A stretch of DNA of 64,000 bases from a bacterium (GCA_016781505.1 JADDQF010000130.1:53637-117636), one strand, 5' to 3'. Shown: positions 1 to 11,476, counted from the first letter of the stretch. Numbers and translations: made by a program. Notes: generated from the sequence alone by a model not told the origin.

Positions 1-1
1 C

Positions 2-358
2 ACCGACTCGGCGGTGCGCCTGACCTACAAGCCGGGCACGCCGGAACAAATCGTGGTTACTTGCCAAAATGAGCGCTCCCAGCTGCAAAACAAAGAAAAT
101 GCGATGAAGGTGCTTAAAGCCCGCTTGTTGGAGCGCGAGCTCCAGCATCAGCGCGAAGAGCGGCGAAAGCTGCGCGGCGAGTACCGTGAGGCGGCCTGGG
201 GCAACCAGATCCGGTCGTATGTGCTGCACCCGTATAACATGGTCAAGGACCATCGCACGAGTGCCGAAACCAGCAATACCCAGGCGGTGCTGGACGGCGA
301 TATCGACCTGTTTGTGGAAGCGTATCTGCGGCAGGATAGCGCGCCGGATGCGGTGTAG
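2..358 (+). CDS. prfB: Peptide chain release factor 2, C-terminal part (5' end outside window)
   Basis: Frame open from base 2; [42 protein letters not shown]...[21 protein letters not shown] is typical of the RF2 C-terminus. Confidence 0.93.
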   Translation, partial: TDSAVRLTYKPGTPEQIVVTCQNERSQLQNKENAMKVLKARLLERELQHQREERRKLRGEYREAAWGNQIRSYVLHPYNMVKDHRTSAETSNTQAVLDGDIDLFVEAYLRQDSAPDAV

Positions 359-418
359 GAGAAAATAGTGAGCGCCCAGCACTGAGAGCTGAGTCACAGC
401 TGGTTCTGTTGCCGGTTC

Positions 419-1303
419 GTGGCGCCTGTATGTATGAAGTACTTAGCACCCAGCATCCGCGTCCTCCGCGAGTACCTGCTGATCACCATCGGCGTCATTT
501 GTATTGCCATCGAAGTTGATCTGTTTCTGGTACCGAATGATGTGATCACCGGTGGGCTTACCGGTGTAGCCATCATCCTCAACGATCTTATCGGCACACC
601 GATTGGTTTGGTCGTGCTGCTGCTCAACGTACCGCTGCTGATCGCCGGGTTTCGGTACCTGGGCAGCTTTGTGTTTGGTGTGCGCACAATCTACGCCACA
701 GTCGTGCTGTCGTTCGCGATCGATCTGCTCAATCCGTATATCGGTTTGTACGTCCAGGCTCCCCGCGACCCATTGCTGTACACCCTGTATGGCGGAATTT
801 TGGACGATGTTGGTACCGGTCTGGTGTTTCGGTCACGCGGCACAAGCGGTGGCGTGGATATTGTAGCCCGCTTTCTGCAACGGTGGCGCGGCATTGCGCT
901 GGGTCGCTCATTGGTGGTGATGAATGGCATCGTCTTCACCGCCGCGGCCTATCTGTTTTCGCTGGACAAGCTGTTGTATGCCCTGATCGCAGCCTTTATC
1001 GCCGGGCGCATGGTCGATCTGGTGTTGGAAGGCGCGTCCTATGTGCGGCAGGCGATCATTATATCCGCCCGTCCCGAGCAAATCCAATCGTCGATTTTGC
1101 ATTCGTTGGGCCGCGGTGTCACCATTCTGGAAGGCAAGGGTGGCTTCACAACCGACCAGCGGACGGTGTTGCTTTCGGTGGTGGCCCAATCCGAGGTCAG
1201 TCTGCTCAAAGCGATCGTCCGTGAATGTGATCCGCAGGCCTTTGTCGTATTCAGCAATGTCAACGAAGTGCTCGGCGAAGGGTTCAAGCCGGCGTTTGAG
1301 TAA
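419..1303 (+). CDS. YitT family membrane protein (DUF161/DUF2179-like)
   Basis: Multi-TM N-terminus with VPNDVITGGLTGVAIIL; C-terminal soluble domain; GTG start or ATG at 434. Confidence 0.85.
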   Translation: MAPVCMKYLAPSIRVLREYLLITIGVICIAIEVDLFLVPNDVITGGLTGVAIILNDLIGTPIGLVVLLLNVPLLIAGFRYLGSFVFGVRTIYATVVLSFAIDLLNPYIGLYVQAPRDPLLYTLYGGILDDVGTGLVFRSRGTSGGVDIVARFLQRWRGIALGRSLVVMNGIVFTAAAYLFSLDKLLYALIAAFIAGRMVDLVLEGASYVRQAIIISARPEQIQSSILHSLGRGVTILEGKGGFTTDQRTVLLSVVAQSEVSLLKAIVRECDPQAFVVFSNVNEVLGEGFKPAFE

Positions 1304-1361
1304 GATCGCCGCAGCCACAACTCAGCCAAGCTCAGCGCCTTTGGCTGCACAAGGAGCAAAG

Positions 1362-1853
1362 ATGGAGATCAAATGGACGCCGTGGCGTGGCGAGTATATC
1401 AAGAGCAGTGACGCTGTCGAAGCAGGCTGTGTTTTATGTCATGTGCACCAAGCCAATAACGACCGCGAAAAGCTTGTGTTGTACCGGGGCGCGCATGTGT
1501 TTGTGATGATGAATTTATATCCCTACAATCCGGGCCACCTGATGGTGGTGCCATACGAGCACACGGCTGATTTCGCGCAGCTTGCCCCACCAGCAGCCGG
1601 GGAACTAATGGCGCTGGGGCAGCGCTGCACGGCCGTACTGCAGGCCGAGCTGAGCCCACATGGTTTTAATCTAGGCATGAATTTGGGACGAGTAAGCGGC
1701 GCTGGTGTCGATCAGCATCTGCATCTGCATGTTGTGCCGCGCTGGAATGGCGACACGAATTTTATGCCACTGATCGGCGGCGTTAAGCTCATCCCCGAGG
1801 CGATCGACGATACCTACGCCGCGCTCCGCCCACATTTCGATAGGTCTACCTGA
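1362..1853 (+). CDS. HIT family protein (histidine triad hydrolase/phosphorylase)
   Basis: C-terminal part of ORF 1041..1853; HLHLHVVPRW histidine triad; AAGGAG upstream of ATG 1362. Confidence 0.9.
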   Translation: MEIKWTPWRGEYIKSSDAVEAGCVLCHVHQANNDREKLVLYRGAHVFVMMNLYPYNPGHLMVVPYEHTADFAQLAPPAAGELMALGQRCTAVLQAELSPHGFNLGMNLGRVSGAGVDQHLHLHVVPRWNGDTNFMPLIGGVKLIPEAIDDTYAALRPHFDRST

Positions 1854-1880
1854 AGCTAGCGCCACCACAGCTTAAACCAC

Positions 1881-1911
1881 AACGTCGCCAGGCGCTGGCC
1901 TGACGGCGTTG
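1881..1911. terminator. Putative bidirectional terminator hairpin between convergent genes
   Basis: AACGTCGCCAGG-cgctgg-CCTGACGGCGTT, imperfect 12-bp stem. Confidence 0.45.
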
Positions 1912-1925
1912 CAGATCCAGAAAGT

Positions 1926-2291
1926 TTAGTCGGTCACATACATGTCAACGAGCGAAACAAGCTCGTCGACGTTGAACGGCTTTTGAATAATAACCGCGCC
2001 TTCGCCTTCCAGTTCGGACATCCATGCTTTACGGCCCAGGGCGGTCATCACAATGATCGGAATGTTGTCGTAGCGCAGCCGCTCCTGTATCGTCCGAAAG
2101 AACTCCACGCCATCCATTTGAGGCATCATCACGTCGGAGATAATCACATCCGGCTGTACGGCATCGAGCCGTTCCAGAGCCTCTGCGCCGTTGGAGGCCA
2201 ACTCAATATTGTAGCCAGCCTGCTTGAGGGCGATCTCCAAGACCATTTGCAAGCTTTCGTCGTCGTCGATCACGAGTACCGTTTTGGACAT
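1926..2291 (-). CDS. Single-domain response regulator (REC)
   Basis: VLVIDDDESLQMVLEIALKQAGY...PDVIISDVMMPQMDG...MTALGRKAWM...KPFN. Confidence 0.93.
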   Translation of the reverse strand: MSKTVLVIDDDESLQMVLEIALKQAGYNIELASNGAEALERLDAVQPDVIISDVMMPQMDGVEFFRTIQERLRYDNIPIIVMTALGRKAWMSELEGEGAVIIQKPFNVDELVSLVDMYVTD

Positions 2292-2336
2292 CCAGCACCT
2301 CTTGCACCACGGAGGACGGGTTCACGACGGATGCTA

Positions 2337-2538
2337 TTATAGCAGACAATAGACGAGGCAATGACAACGACCAGCCTGATCACTATATGCGCGGCGCTGT
2401 CCGGCGTCATCCCGTACCTCCACGCGCAGCAACTCCGGCGCAGCGTGTAGCCCAGCGCCTGTGTTGAGTCGCATGTACCACGCGCCGGCAACAGCCCGTC
2501 GGCCGCAGCGTCGGGATACCAAACCTCCCAGGTTTCCA
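2337..2538 (-). pseudogene. Possible frameshifted remnant of a small protein
   Basis: METWEVWYPDAAADGLLPARG in one frame and GLHAAPELLRVEVRDDAGQRRA in another, adjacent on the minus strand. Confidence 0.3.
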
Positions 2539-2712
2539 TAGCGCACCTTCTGCCGAGCAAGGCAGCAACAGCTGCGCAGCCAGAAACATATCAACCCCTA
2601 GACAAACCGCATCGCCGTCAGTATCATACTGCTTCGACGCGGAAAGAACACGCGGCTTGCCCCCACGCTCAGCAACCCAGGCGGCGAAACGTAGGGACGG
2701 AGGGATTGGCAG

Positions 2713-3894
2713 ATGCAGTGCTCGCAGTGTGGAGCAACCGTGGTCGCCACGGCCCAGTTTTGCCCGGTGTGCGGCTTGAAACTGCGAACCAACGCTGGGG
2801 TCGGAATTCCAGCCGCTTCCAACGACCCCCAAGCCCGAGGTGGTAGCTGGGCCGGGCACAACAGTTCAACGGTTATGCTGGAGCGTACCGCGAGCCCAAC
2901 CAGCGGCATTGACCCAGCGCGATCGCCCGGCCAGGTGGCCAGCTTTGTCGCGGGCATGAGCAAGTCGGTGATCGTTTCCCACTGGCAGCGCTGGTGGTGG
3001 AAGATCCTGATCATCGGCGTTGCGCTGTATATGGCCGTTAACAATGTCAGCTACTCCACGTCCAACGTCTTCCTGCTGCCCCAGCTCTTTATGATTGGCA
3101 CGTTTCTGGTGCCAATCGTGTACACCGCGTACCTGTACGAGGACGGCACGCTGTACGACGTGCCGCTCAGCAATATTGCGCTGGTTTTCTTTTTCGGCGG
3201 GGTGATTGGCTGTCTGGCAGCTGCTCTGCTTGAAGCGCGGCTGATTCATAGTGACAGCAGGGGGTTGTTCGGCTCGTTGACGTTGATCAACGCGTTTATC
3301 GTCGGCGTGAGCGAGGAGCTAGCCAAGCTGATTGTGGTGCTGCCTTTTTTGTTTGTTGCGCGGCGTCAATTCCCAACGGTGATGCATGGGATTGTGCTGG
3401 GCGCGGCGGCAGGGATGGGCTTCGCGGCGTTTGAAAGCATGGGCTATGCTTTTTTGGCGCTCGTTTCAACTCAGGGAGATATGAACCAGAGCATTGCCGC
3501 GATGCATGAAACAATTCGGCTGCGGGCGCTGCTGGCGCCGTTGGGGCATGGCACCTGGACCGCGATCATCGCGGCGGCAATGTGGCGCGATCTGGGTGCA
3601 GGCCGGGGGGCATTGACGCTCAATACGCTGTTTGCATTTGTGATGGCGGTATCGTTGCACGCGGCATGGGATTATGTCCCGCCGCTCAGACTACCGGGGA
3701 TCGATCTGCCGCTGACGCTGCTGATACTTGGCCTGATTGGCCTACTGATTCTGCGCTTCTTTTTGGTTGTAGCCAAGGGCGGACGGGAAGGCCCGTACCG
3801 GGAACAAAATCTGGCGCGGGCAATGCAGCTGTACTTTGGCGGTCTGCGCGACGAGGTCCGGGGCAAAGTTCGGCAGCCTACACGAACGAAGTAA
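2713..3894 (+). CDS. PrsW-type intramembrane protease with N-terminal zinc ribbon
   Basis: CSQCGATVVATAQFCPVCG zinc ribbon; multi-TM with EELAK and HGTWTAI/HAAWD motifs. Confidence 0.8.
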   Translation: MQCSQCGATVVATAQFCPVCGLKLRTNAGVGIPAASNDPQARGGSWAGHNSSTVMLERTASPTSGIDPARSPGQVASFVAGMSKSVIVSHWQRWWWKILIIGVALYMAVNNVSYSTSNVFLLPQLFMIGTFLVPIVYTAYLYEDGTLYDVPLSNIALVFFFGGVIGCLAAALLEARLIHSDSRGLFGSLTLINAFIVGVSEELAKLIVVLPFLFVARRQFPTVMHGIVLGAAAGMGFAAFESMGYAFLALVSTQGDMNQSIAAMHETIRLRALLAPLGHGTWTAIIAAAMWRDLGAGRGALTLNTLFAFVMAVSLHAAWDYVPPLRLPGIDLPLTLLILGLIGLLILRFFLVVAKGGREGPYREQNLARAMQLYFGGLRDEVRGKVRQPTRTK

Positions 3895-4004
3895 ACCAGC
3901 GGCTGGGGATGGGGCACGGGACGGGCAACCACTGTTGACCCAGCCAAGCAGACCAGCCGTGGCAAGCGGCAGGTAGCTGAGCAATCACAGGCACGGCAGG
4001 AGGC

Positions 4005-6002
4005 TTAATCGGACGGACGAACAGCCTCTGTGTGCTTGTCGAGCTCAATCACGGTCGCGCCGCCGGGGACGAGCTGGCCCGCGCTGAAGTGCACTGCTGT
4101 GACCACACCGGCGTAGGGCGCCACAATCGTATGCTCCATTTTCATCGCCTCCATCACCAGCAACGGCTGATTAGCGACTACCGCAGACCCAGCCTGCACC
4201 AACACCTTGACGATGGTACCGGGCATTGGGGCTTGCAGATTTGACTGGCCACCGACCACTTGCCCACCACCTACCGCATCAATGCTTAGGGGCTGCGTGC
4301 GTTGGAGCCGGTAGCTATGGCCGTTCCTGGCAACCATTATGCTGTCGGCGCCGCGGACCACGGACAGCCGGACGTGTGTATCGTCTACCCCCAGCGTCAG
4401 ATTCTGATCGCGCCATGCCACTACCCGCACGTCGGCGGCATGCTCACCAACAGCCAGTTGCCACATCTGCGCGCCGCGTTCCGCTGCCTCCACCACGTAC
4501 TCCGTTTCGCCAACCTGGTAGCGCAGGAGCTGCTTTGCCCCACGCGCCCGCCAAAGGTGTGCCCAAGGATCGGCATGGGCTGCGGGTGCCAGGAGGTCGC
4601 TGAGCGCTGCCCCGTACAACACCAGAGAGGGCACTTCAGCCGGCGCTTGTAAGGCCTCGGCCACAGCATAGGTCTGCAGAAAATCGGTGGTTGTATCGCC
4701 GGCACTGAAGGCCGGATGGGTCATGATCGCCTGAAGCAGCGGCAGATTGGTGGTAACGCCCAGCACGGCGTAGTCGGCCAAGGCGCGCTGTAAACGTCCA
4801 ATGGCAGCTTGCCGCGTTGGAGCCGTGACGATCAGCTTGGCCAGCAGCGGATCGTAGTTCACGCCGACATCATCGCCGCTGGCTACGCCGACATCATTGC
4901 GCACGCCCGGTCCTTCGGGCGGAGTGAACAGGGCAACCTGACCGATCGACGGCAACATGGTTACCGGATCTTCGGCATACACCCGCACCTCGATCGCATG
5001 GCCGCGCAGCGTCACGTCGGCCTGTGCGAACGGAAGCGGTTGACCGGCAGCAACGGCCAGCTGCAGCTGAACCAGATCAATCCCCGTAACACCCTCGGTG
5101 ACAGGATGCTCAACCTGCAGCCGGGTGTTCATCTCCAGGAAATAAAATTGACCAGCAGCGTCCAGCATGAACTCAACGGTGCCCGCATTGTGGTAGCCGA
5201 CTGCCCGCGCCACCCGCACTGCGGCTTGGCCCATCCGAGCCCGCAGCTCCGGCGTAAGGGCGACAGAAGGACTTTCCTCGACGATCTTTTGATGCCGGCG
5301 CTGGATGGAGCACTCGCGCTCGCCGAGGTAGACGACGTTGCCGTGCGCGTCGGCCATGATCTGGATTTCGACGTGCCGTGGCCGGACGATCAGCTTTTCA
5401 AGCAGCACCGCGTCATCGCCGAACGCGGTCAGTGCTTCGCGCTGCGCGCCTTCCAGCGCCGCCCCAAACTCCGCAGCCGCGTTGACCACCCGCATACCTT
5501 TGCCGCCGCCGCCCGCGCTGGCTTTGATCAGCAGCGGATAGCCGATGCGCTCCGCCTCCACAGCAAGCGTTGCTGCATCCTGATCGGCGCCGTCATAGCC
5601 AGGCACCACCGGCACATCCTGAGCAACCGCCAAACGTTTGGACGCGATTTTTGAGCCCATCAGCTCGATAGCTTCCGCCGGCGGACCGACAAACACAATG
5701 CCGGCTTCGGCGCAGGCGCGGGCGAAATGCGCGCGCTCGGATAAAAAGCCGTAGCCGGGATGGATCGCTTCGGCGTCACACATACGCGCAACCTCGACAA
5801 TGGTGTCGGCACGCAGATAGCTGTTGGTGGCGGAAGCGGGCCCGATCGCGTAGGCTTCGTCGGCCAGCCGCACATGCAAAGCTTCACGATCCGCCTCGGA
5901 ATACACGGCCACAGCGCGGATGCCGAGCTCCCGGCAGGCCCGAATAATGCGGACGGCAATCTCGCCCCGATTAGCGATCACTACTTTGTTGAAAATAGGC
6001 AT
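4005..6002 (-). CDS. Acyl-CoA (methylcrotonyl-CoA) carboxylase biotin-carboxylase/BCCP subunit
   Basis: FNKVVIANRGEIAVRIIRACRELGI; biotin carboxylase motifs; C-terminal VMEAMKMEHTI biotinylation site; next to other leucine-degradation genes. Confidence 0.92.
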   Translation of the reverse strand: MPIFNKVVIANRGEIAVRIIRACRELGIRAVAVYSEADREALHVRLADEAYAIGPASATNSYLRADTIVEVARMCDAEAIHPGYGFLSERAHFARACAEAGIVFVGPPAEAIELMGSKIASKRLAVAQDVPVVPGYDGADQDAATLAVEAERIGYPLLIKASAGGGGKGMRVVNAAAEFGAALEGAQREALTAFGDDAVLLEKLIVRPRHVEIQIMADAHGNVVYLGERECSIQRRHQKIVEESPSVALTPELRARMGQAAVRVARAVGYHNAGTVEFMLDAAGQFYFLEMNTRLQVEHPVTEGVTGIDLVQLQLAVAAGQPLPFAQADVTLRGHAIEVRVYAEDPVTMLPSIGQVALFTPPEGPGVRNDVGVASGDDVGVNYDPLLAKLIVTAPTRQAAIGRLQRALADYAVLGVTTNLPLLQAIMTHPAFSAGDTTTDFLQTYAVAEALQAPAEVPSLVLYGAALSDLLAPAAHADPWAHLWRARGAKQLLRYQVGETEYVVEAAERGAQMWQLAVGEHAADVRVVAWRDQNLTLGVDDTHVRLSVVRGADSIMVARNGHSYRLQRTQPLSIDAVGGGQVVGGQSNLQAPMPGTIVKVLVQAGSAVVANQPLLVMEAMKMEHTIVAPYAGVVTAVHFSAGQLVPGGATVIELDKHTEAVRPSD

Positions 6003-6025
6003 GATGCTTCCAAAACCCGCTGCGG

Positions 6026-6814
6026 TTACTCCCGGTTTGTCACTGCCCAGCTCGGCCTGCGCTTCTCCAAAAAGGCCCGCAGCCCTTCCTGCCCTTCGGC
6101 GCTGGTACGGGCATCCGCAATCGCCGCGACGGTGTATCCTTGTACCTCCGCCGGTGGCAGCGTGGCCACAGCTTGGACCAGCTCCTTGGCCTGGGCGATT
6201 GACGCGGGACCGCTGGTCAACAGATCGTCGATCACCAGGCGAACCACACCGTCCAGCTTAGCTTCCGGCACAACGTCATGGACCAGGCCGATACGTTGGG
6301 CGTGCGCAGCATCAAAACGGCGACCCGACACAAACAAAGCACGGGCATGGCTGACCCCGATTTTGGGCACGACGTAGCGCGCAATCACCGCGGGCACCAG
6401 GCCCAGCTTGACCTCGCTAAAGCCAAACTTGGCTCCCTCGACGGCGACCACAATGTCGCAGCATGCCGCCAAGCCAACGCCGCCGCCAACCGCCGCGCCG
6501 TTGATCCGGCCAACGACCGGCTGCGGCAGGGTGTTGAGCGCCTCGTACATCGCGGCCAGTCGCTCAGCATCGGCGATATTTTCCGCGTGCGTCAGGTTAA
6601 GGGTATCGCGCATCCAACCGAGATCGGCGCCAGCACAGAATGAAGGACCGGCGCCGGTCAGCACGACCACCCGTACGGCGGGATCGTGGGCTAGCTCCGC
6701 GAAAGCAGTACTCAGCTCGACAATCATCTCGGCACTGAACGCATTGTGCAGCTGCGGCCGGTTCAACGTTACGGTAACGACCGGGCCATGCTGTGTGAGC
6801 TGTACAAAATCCAT
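6026..6814 (-). CDS. Enoyl-CoA hydratase/isomerase family (likely methylglutaconyl-CoA hydratase)
   Basis: Crotonase-fold motifs; position in liu-like cluster. Confidence 0.88.
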   Translation of the reverse strand: MDFVQLTQHGPVVTVTLNRPQLHNAFSAEMIVELSTAFAELAHDPAVRVVVLTGAGPSFCAGADLGWMRDTLNLTHAENIADAERLAAMYEALNTLPQPVVGRINGAAVGGGVGLAACCDIVVAVEGAKFGFSEVKLGLVPAVIARYVVPKIGVSHARALFVSGRRFDAAHAQRIGLVHDVVPEAKLDGVVRLVIDDLLTSGPASIAQAKELVQAVATLPPAEVQGYTVAAIADARTSAEGQEGLRAFLEKRRPSWAVTNRE

Positions 6815-6895
6815 ACAATTAGTGCAAACCAGGGCTTGGAGCGCAGTGAGGGGCGCATGCCTGCCTATCCTTCCTGGTGGATGCTCCTTAGTCGA

Positions 6896-8500
6896 TCACA
6901 TCCGAAAGACGCCAAACTGTGTTGGCGGTAGCGGTGCGTTGGCGCTCATAGAGAGGCCCAGGGCCAGCGCCATGCGGGTATCGACCGGATCCAGAATGCC
7001 GTCGTCCCACAGGCGGGCGGTGGAATAATACGGATTGCCTTCGGCCTCGTATTTGTCGAGAATGGGCTGCATAAATTGCTGCTGCTCGTCGAGCGTCATA
7101 TCCCTGCCGCGGGCTTGCAGCCCATCGCGGCGAACTGTTAGCAGCACATTGGCCGCCTGCGTACCGCCCATGACCGAGATCCGGCTGTTCGGCCACATCC
7201 ACAGGAGGCGCGGACTGTAGGCACGTCCGGCCATGCCGTAGTTGCCCGCGCCGAACGATCCGCCGATCACCACCGTAAACTTAGGCACCTGCGCATTCGA
7301 CACCGCCATAACCAGCTTGGCGCCATCCTTGGCAATGCCGCCGTTCTCGTACTGCCTGCCGACCATGAAGCCTGTGATGTTTTGCAAAAACAGCAGCGGA
7401 ATCCCACGACTGGCACACAGCTCAATAAAATGCGCTCCTTTGAGCGCGCTTTCTGAGAAAAGGATACCGTTGTTTGCCAGAATGCCGATGGGCATGCCCA
7501 GAATATGCGCAAAGCCGCAAACCAAGGTCGTGCCATAACGGGCTTTGAACTCATCCAGCCGCGAGCCATCGACCATGCGCGCAATCACCTCGCGCACATC
7601 GAACTGTTTGCGCGGATCGGCCGGCAAGATGCCGTAAAGCTCGTGGGGATCGTAGCGCGGCTCTTCGGGCGCGGCCAGAACATAGGGCTGCGACTTGCAG
7701 CGGTTAAGGTTGGCCACGATTTGGCGCACATAGGCCAGCGCCTGCTGGTCGTTCTCAGCAAAGTAGTCGGCGACGCCGGATAATCGGGTATGCACGTCCG
7801 CGCCGCCCAAATCCTCGGCGCTTACCTCCTCGCCGGTCGCGGCCTTGACGAGCGGAGGGCCGCCGAGAAAGATGGTGCCGGTGTCGTTCACGATCACCAC
7901 CTCGTCGCTCATGGCCGGCACGTACGCGCCGCCAGCGGTACACGAGCCCATTACGGCAGCGATCTGCGGAATGCCCTGTGCCGACATCTGGGCCTGGTTA
8001 TAGAAGATCCGCCCGAAGTGATCGCGATCCGGAAAGACCTCGGCCTGCATCGGCAGAAACGCGCCTCCGCTATCGACCAGATAAACACAGGGCAGGTGGT
8101 TCTGCTCCGCAATTTCCTGTGCCCGCAGATGCTTTTTGACCGTTAGCGGGTAGTATGTACCCCCCTTTACCGTCGCATCGTTGGCCACAATCACCACTTC
8201 CTGGCCGGCTACCCGGCCGATGCCGGTCACGATCCCAGCGGCAGGCACATCATCTTCATACACGTGGTAGGCAGCCAGGGGCGACAATTCCAGAAAGGCG
8301 GTATCGGGATCGATCAGCCGCTCGATCCGTTGGCGGACAAAGAGCTTACCACGCGCCTCATGCTTGGCGCGAGCATCGGCGTTACCGCCCACGTGCGCCT
8401 CGCGCACACGGTCGCGCAGCTCCGCTGCTAACGCCTGGTTATGCTGCGTGTTCTCCTTAAACTCCGCGCTCCGGGTATCGACGTGGGATTGAATGATCAT
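6896..8500 (-). CDS. Acyl-CoA carboxylase carboxyltransferase (methylcrotonyl-CoA carboxylase beta)
   Basis: Carboxyltransferase domain; [17 protein letters not shown]-like region; start [11 protein letters not shown]. Confidence 0.92.
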   Translation of the reverse strand: MIIQSHVDTRSAEFKENTQHNQALAAELRDRVREAHVGGNADARAKHEARGKLFVRQRIERLIDPDTAFLELSPLAAYHVYEDDVPAAGIVTGIGRVAGQEVVIVANDATVKGGTYYPLTVKKHLRAQEIAEQNHLPCVYLVDSGGAFLPMQAEVFPDRDHFGRIFYNQAQMSAQGIPQIAAVMGSCTAGGAYVPAMSDEVVIVNDTGTIFLGGPPLVKAATGEEVSAEDLGGADVHTRLSGVADYFAENDQQALAYVRQIVANLNRCKSQPYVLAAPEEPRYDPHELYGILPADPRKQFDVREVIARMVDGSRLDEFKARYGTTLVCGFAHILGMPIGILANNGILFSESALKGAHFIELCASRGIPLLFLQNITGFMVGRQYENGGIAKDGAKLVMAVSNAQVPKFTVVIGGSFGAGNYGMAGRAYSPRLLWMWPNSRISVMGGTQAANVLLTVRRDGLQARGRDMTLDEQQQFMQPILDKYEAEGNPYYSTARLWDDGILDPVDTRMALALGLSMSANAPLPPTQFGVFRM

Positions 8501-8599
8501 GTGTATCCTGGCAGGGGTTGGTAAGTTTAAGACGCGAAGGGACAACCCTTAAGCGCTTGTTCGGTAACAAAGTGCGGTGATGCAAGGCTGCCGAGCGCA

Positions 8600-9571
8600 T
8601 CAGCCGCGGGCCAGCTCGGCAATGCGGGGTTCGCCCTGTGACCCGAGGTGACCACAAATACCTGCCTTGACGGTCTGGCCCGGCACTGCGTGGCCCAGCA
8701 GGCGTTCAAGATTGCGAGCACAAGCCAGGACGCGCGGCAGCACAATGCCGCTAGCGATTCCCATCTCGTGCAGCATATGGGCCAAGTCCTCGGTGCACAC
8801 ATTGCCGGGCGCACCGGGGGCGAATGGGCAGCCGCCGATACCACCCACGCTGGCGTCAAAGCGATCAACGCCTACCTGTAGGGCAGCCAGCACATTGGCT
8901 AGGCCGGCACCACGGGCGCTGTGCGGATGGAAGCGTACGGGTACCTGCGGAAAGCGCTCGGCAAAGGCGAGACAAACTTCCTGCACCAGTCGCGGATGCG
9001 CCATGCCGGTAGTATCGCCCAGCGTGATCTGCTGCGCTCCCATCGCAACAAGCCGCTCGGCAATCTGGAGCACTCGTTCGATCGGCACGTCGCCCTCGAA
9101 CGGGCAGCCAAAGACGACCGACAAGACGGCATCAAAGAGTTTGCCGGCGTGCCGCACCAGCGCGGCGATCTCGGCTGCCTGGCTCAGCGAGTCGGCGATG
9201 CTCATATGGACATTGCTCTGGTTATGGCTTTCGGAGGTGCTCAGGAAAACCTGAATGGCATCCGCGCCCGCCGCCACAGCCCGCTCCGCCCCTTTGCGGT
9301 TGGGCGCGATGGCGCTGTACACAATGTTGGGATGGCGCTCAATCCGGGCAAAGACTTCGGCGGTATCGGCCATCTGCGGCACGGCCTGCGGATGAACAAA
9401 CGAGCCGACCTCGATATGCTCCAGCCCGGAGTCGGATAAACAATTGATCAGCGCGATCTTTTGCGCCGTCGAAAGGATGACATCCTCATTTTGCAAGCCG
9501 TCGCGTGGCCCGACCTCACGGATCGAAACACGGGCCGGCAAGGTCGCCAGGGGAATGTGTGCTTCTCGCAT
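8600..9571 (-). CDS. Hydroxymethylglutaryl-CoA lyase
   Basis: VSIREVGPRDGLQNE; GGCPFAPGAPGNVCTEDL. Confidence 0.93.
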   Translation of the reverse strand: MREAHIPLATLPARVSIREVGPRDGLQNEDVILSTAQKIALINCLSDSGLEHIEVGSFVHPQAVPQMADTAEVFARIERHPNIVYSAIAPNRKGAERAVAAGADAIQVFLSTSESHNQSNVHMSIADSLSQAAEIAALVRHAGKLFDAVLSVVFGCPFEGDVPIERVLQIAERLVAMGAQQITLGDTTGMAHPRLVQEVCLAFAERFPQVPVRFHPHSARGAGLANVLAALQVGVDRFDASVGGIGGCPFAPGAPGNVCTEDLAHMLHEMGIASGIVLPRVLACARNLERLLGHAVPGQTVKAGICGHLGSQGEPRIAELARG

Positions 9572-9790
9572 CTTCGCGATTCCTTGCTAGCTGTGGGGCC
9601 AACTCCATTGTTGGCGCTGCCCATAGCGCTATGCTAGCACAGCCCATGGCATTTGTCACACCTGTAGCTAGAGTACTAGCACGAACTGAGGCCACTAGCT
9701 GTGGTGGCCGCACCTCGACTTCCATTCGTTGACCGGCTGTGCCGCTTGGTATGCGTTGCCATCAGACCAGTCAACCCAGGTGCCACTATC

Positions 9791-11476
9791 CTAGACGACC
9801 GTTACTTCGCGATACACGCCGAACACCTCGCGCAGCACATCACAAATCTCGCCCAGTGTAGCGTAGGCGCGCACCGCATCAAGCACCGGATACATCAGAT
9901 TGGTGTCGCCCGCGGCTGCCGCCCGCAGCGCTTGCAGCGTCGCCTCAACCTGCGCCTGGTCGCGCTCCTGACGAATGCGGTTTAGCCGGGCCAGGTGTTT
10001 TGTCTCGCCTTGCGGGTCCATCTCCAGGAGCGGAATCTCCAACGGCTCGTGCACGTTGTACTTGTTAACGCCAACGATGCCGCGCTGCCCATCGTCCACT
10101 TCGCGCTGGAAGCGGTAGGAAGCGTCCGCAATCTCACGCTGGATCCAGCCTTTTTCCAGCGCCGCCTCCATGCCGCCCTGCTCCGCGATGCGCTGGAAAT
10201 AATCCAAGCACTGTCGCTCCATCTCGTTGGTCAGCGCCTCGACAAAATAGGAGCCGCCTAGCGGATCCACGGTGTTGGTCACACCGCTCTCCTCGGCAAT
10301 GATCTGCTGCGTGCGCAGGGCGATAGTTACGGCTTTCTCACTCGGCAGCGCCAGCGCTTCGTCCATGCCGTCGGTGTGCAGCGACTGCGTACCGCCGAGC
10401 ACGCCCGCTAGGGCCTGGATCGCCACCCGCACAATGTTGAGCTCGGGCTGCTGCGCCGTGAGCGAGACACCCGCCGTCTGGGTATGAAAGCGCAGCCACA
10501 ACGAGCGCGGATTCTGGGCGTCAAAGACGTCCCGCATTTGACGCGCCCAGATGCGTCGTGCCGCGCGATACTTGGCGATCTCTTCAAAAAAATCGTTGTG
10601 GGCGTTGAAGAAGAACGAGATCCGCGGGGCGAAGTCGTCAATGTCAAGGCCGCGCTTGAGCGCCGCCTTGACATAGGCCAGACCATCGCCCAGGGTAAAC
10701 GCCAGCTCCTGCGCGGCGGTCGCACCAGCCTCTCGAATATGATAGCCCGACACCGAGACCGGATTCCACTTCGGCATATGCTTGGCCGCGAACTCGATCG
10801 TGTCGACCACCATCCGCATGGAGGGCTCGATGGGATAGATATATTCGTTTTGCGCGGCGTACTCTTTCAGGATGTCGTTTTGGAGCGTGCCGCCCAGCTT
10901 TTCCAGCCCAATGCCGCGCTTTTCGGCCGCAGCAATATACATCGCCCAGATCACGATCGCGGGCGAGTTGATCGTCATCGAGGTGGTAACTTTGTCGACG
11001 GGAATGCCATCGAACAACACTTCCATGTCGGCCAGCGACGAGATAGCCACGCCGCACTTGCCGAACTCGCCTTCGACCAGGGGATGATCGGTATCACGAC
11101 CATAGAGCGTAGGCATGTCAAAGGCAACCGACAGGCCGGTCTGGCCCTGGCTCAGCAGATACTTGAAGCGGGCATTGGTCTCTTCGGCCGTGCCAAAGCC
11201 CGCGAACATGCGCATCGTCCACAGCTTGCCGCGGTAACCGGTCGGGTGAATGCCGCGGGTAAACGGAAACTGGCCGGGAAACCCGATATCGTTGATGGGA
11301 TCGGTGTCGGCAATATCGAGCGGAGTGTACAGGCGCTGAATAGGCTCGCCGGAGATGGTGCTGAAGCCGGCGTTGCGCTCCTGTTCCGGCGCCTTTTCAA
11401 GCGTGGGAAAGAGGGTTTGCTGTTCCCAGCGCTGATGCGCGACCTGGAACTCGGCGCGCTGATTGGTATCGAACAT
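9791..11476 (-). CDS. Methylmalonyl-CoA mutase-type (acyl-CoA mutase) large subunit without B12-binding domain
   Basis: [50 protein letters not shown]; start [10 protein letters not shown] inside the longer ORF. Confidence 0.9.
   Translation of the reverse strand: MFDTNQRAEFQVAHQRWEQQTLFPTLEKAPEQERNAGFSTISGEPIQRLYTPLDIADTDPINDIGFPGQFPFTRGIHPTGYRGKLWTMRMFAGFGTAEETNARFKYLLSQGQTGLSVAFDMPTLYGRDTDHPLVEGEFGKCGVAISSLADMEVLFDGIPVDKVTTSMTINSPAIVIWAMYIAAAEKRGIGLEKLGGTLQNDILKEYAAQNEYIYPIEPSMRMVVDTIEFAAKHMPKWNPVSVSGYHIREAGATAAQELAFTLGDGLAYVKAALKRGLDIDDFAPRISFFFNAHNDFFEEIAKYRAARRIWARQMRDVFDAQNPRSLWLRFHTQTAGVSLTAQQPELNIVRVAIQALAGVLGGTQSLHTDGMDEALALPSEKAVTIALRTQQIIAEESGVTNTVDPLGGSYFVEALTNEMERQCLDYFQRIAEQGGMEAALEKGWIQREIADASYRFQREVDDGQRGIVGVNKYNVHEPLEIPLLEMDPQGETKHLARLNRIRQERDQAQVEATLQALRAAAAGDTNLMYPVLDAVRAYATLGEICDVLREVFGVYREVTVV

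Noticed and set aside
4809-5654. 281-aa plus-strand ORF antisense to the carboxylase alpha subunit
   Set aside because: Shadow ORF; no recognisable motif.
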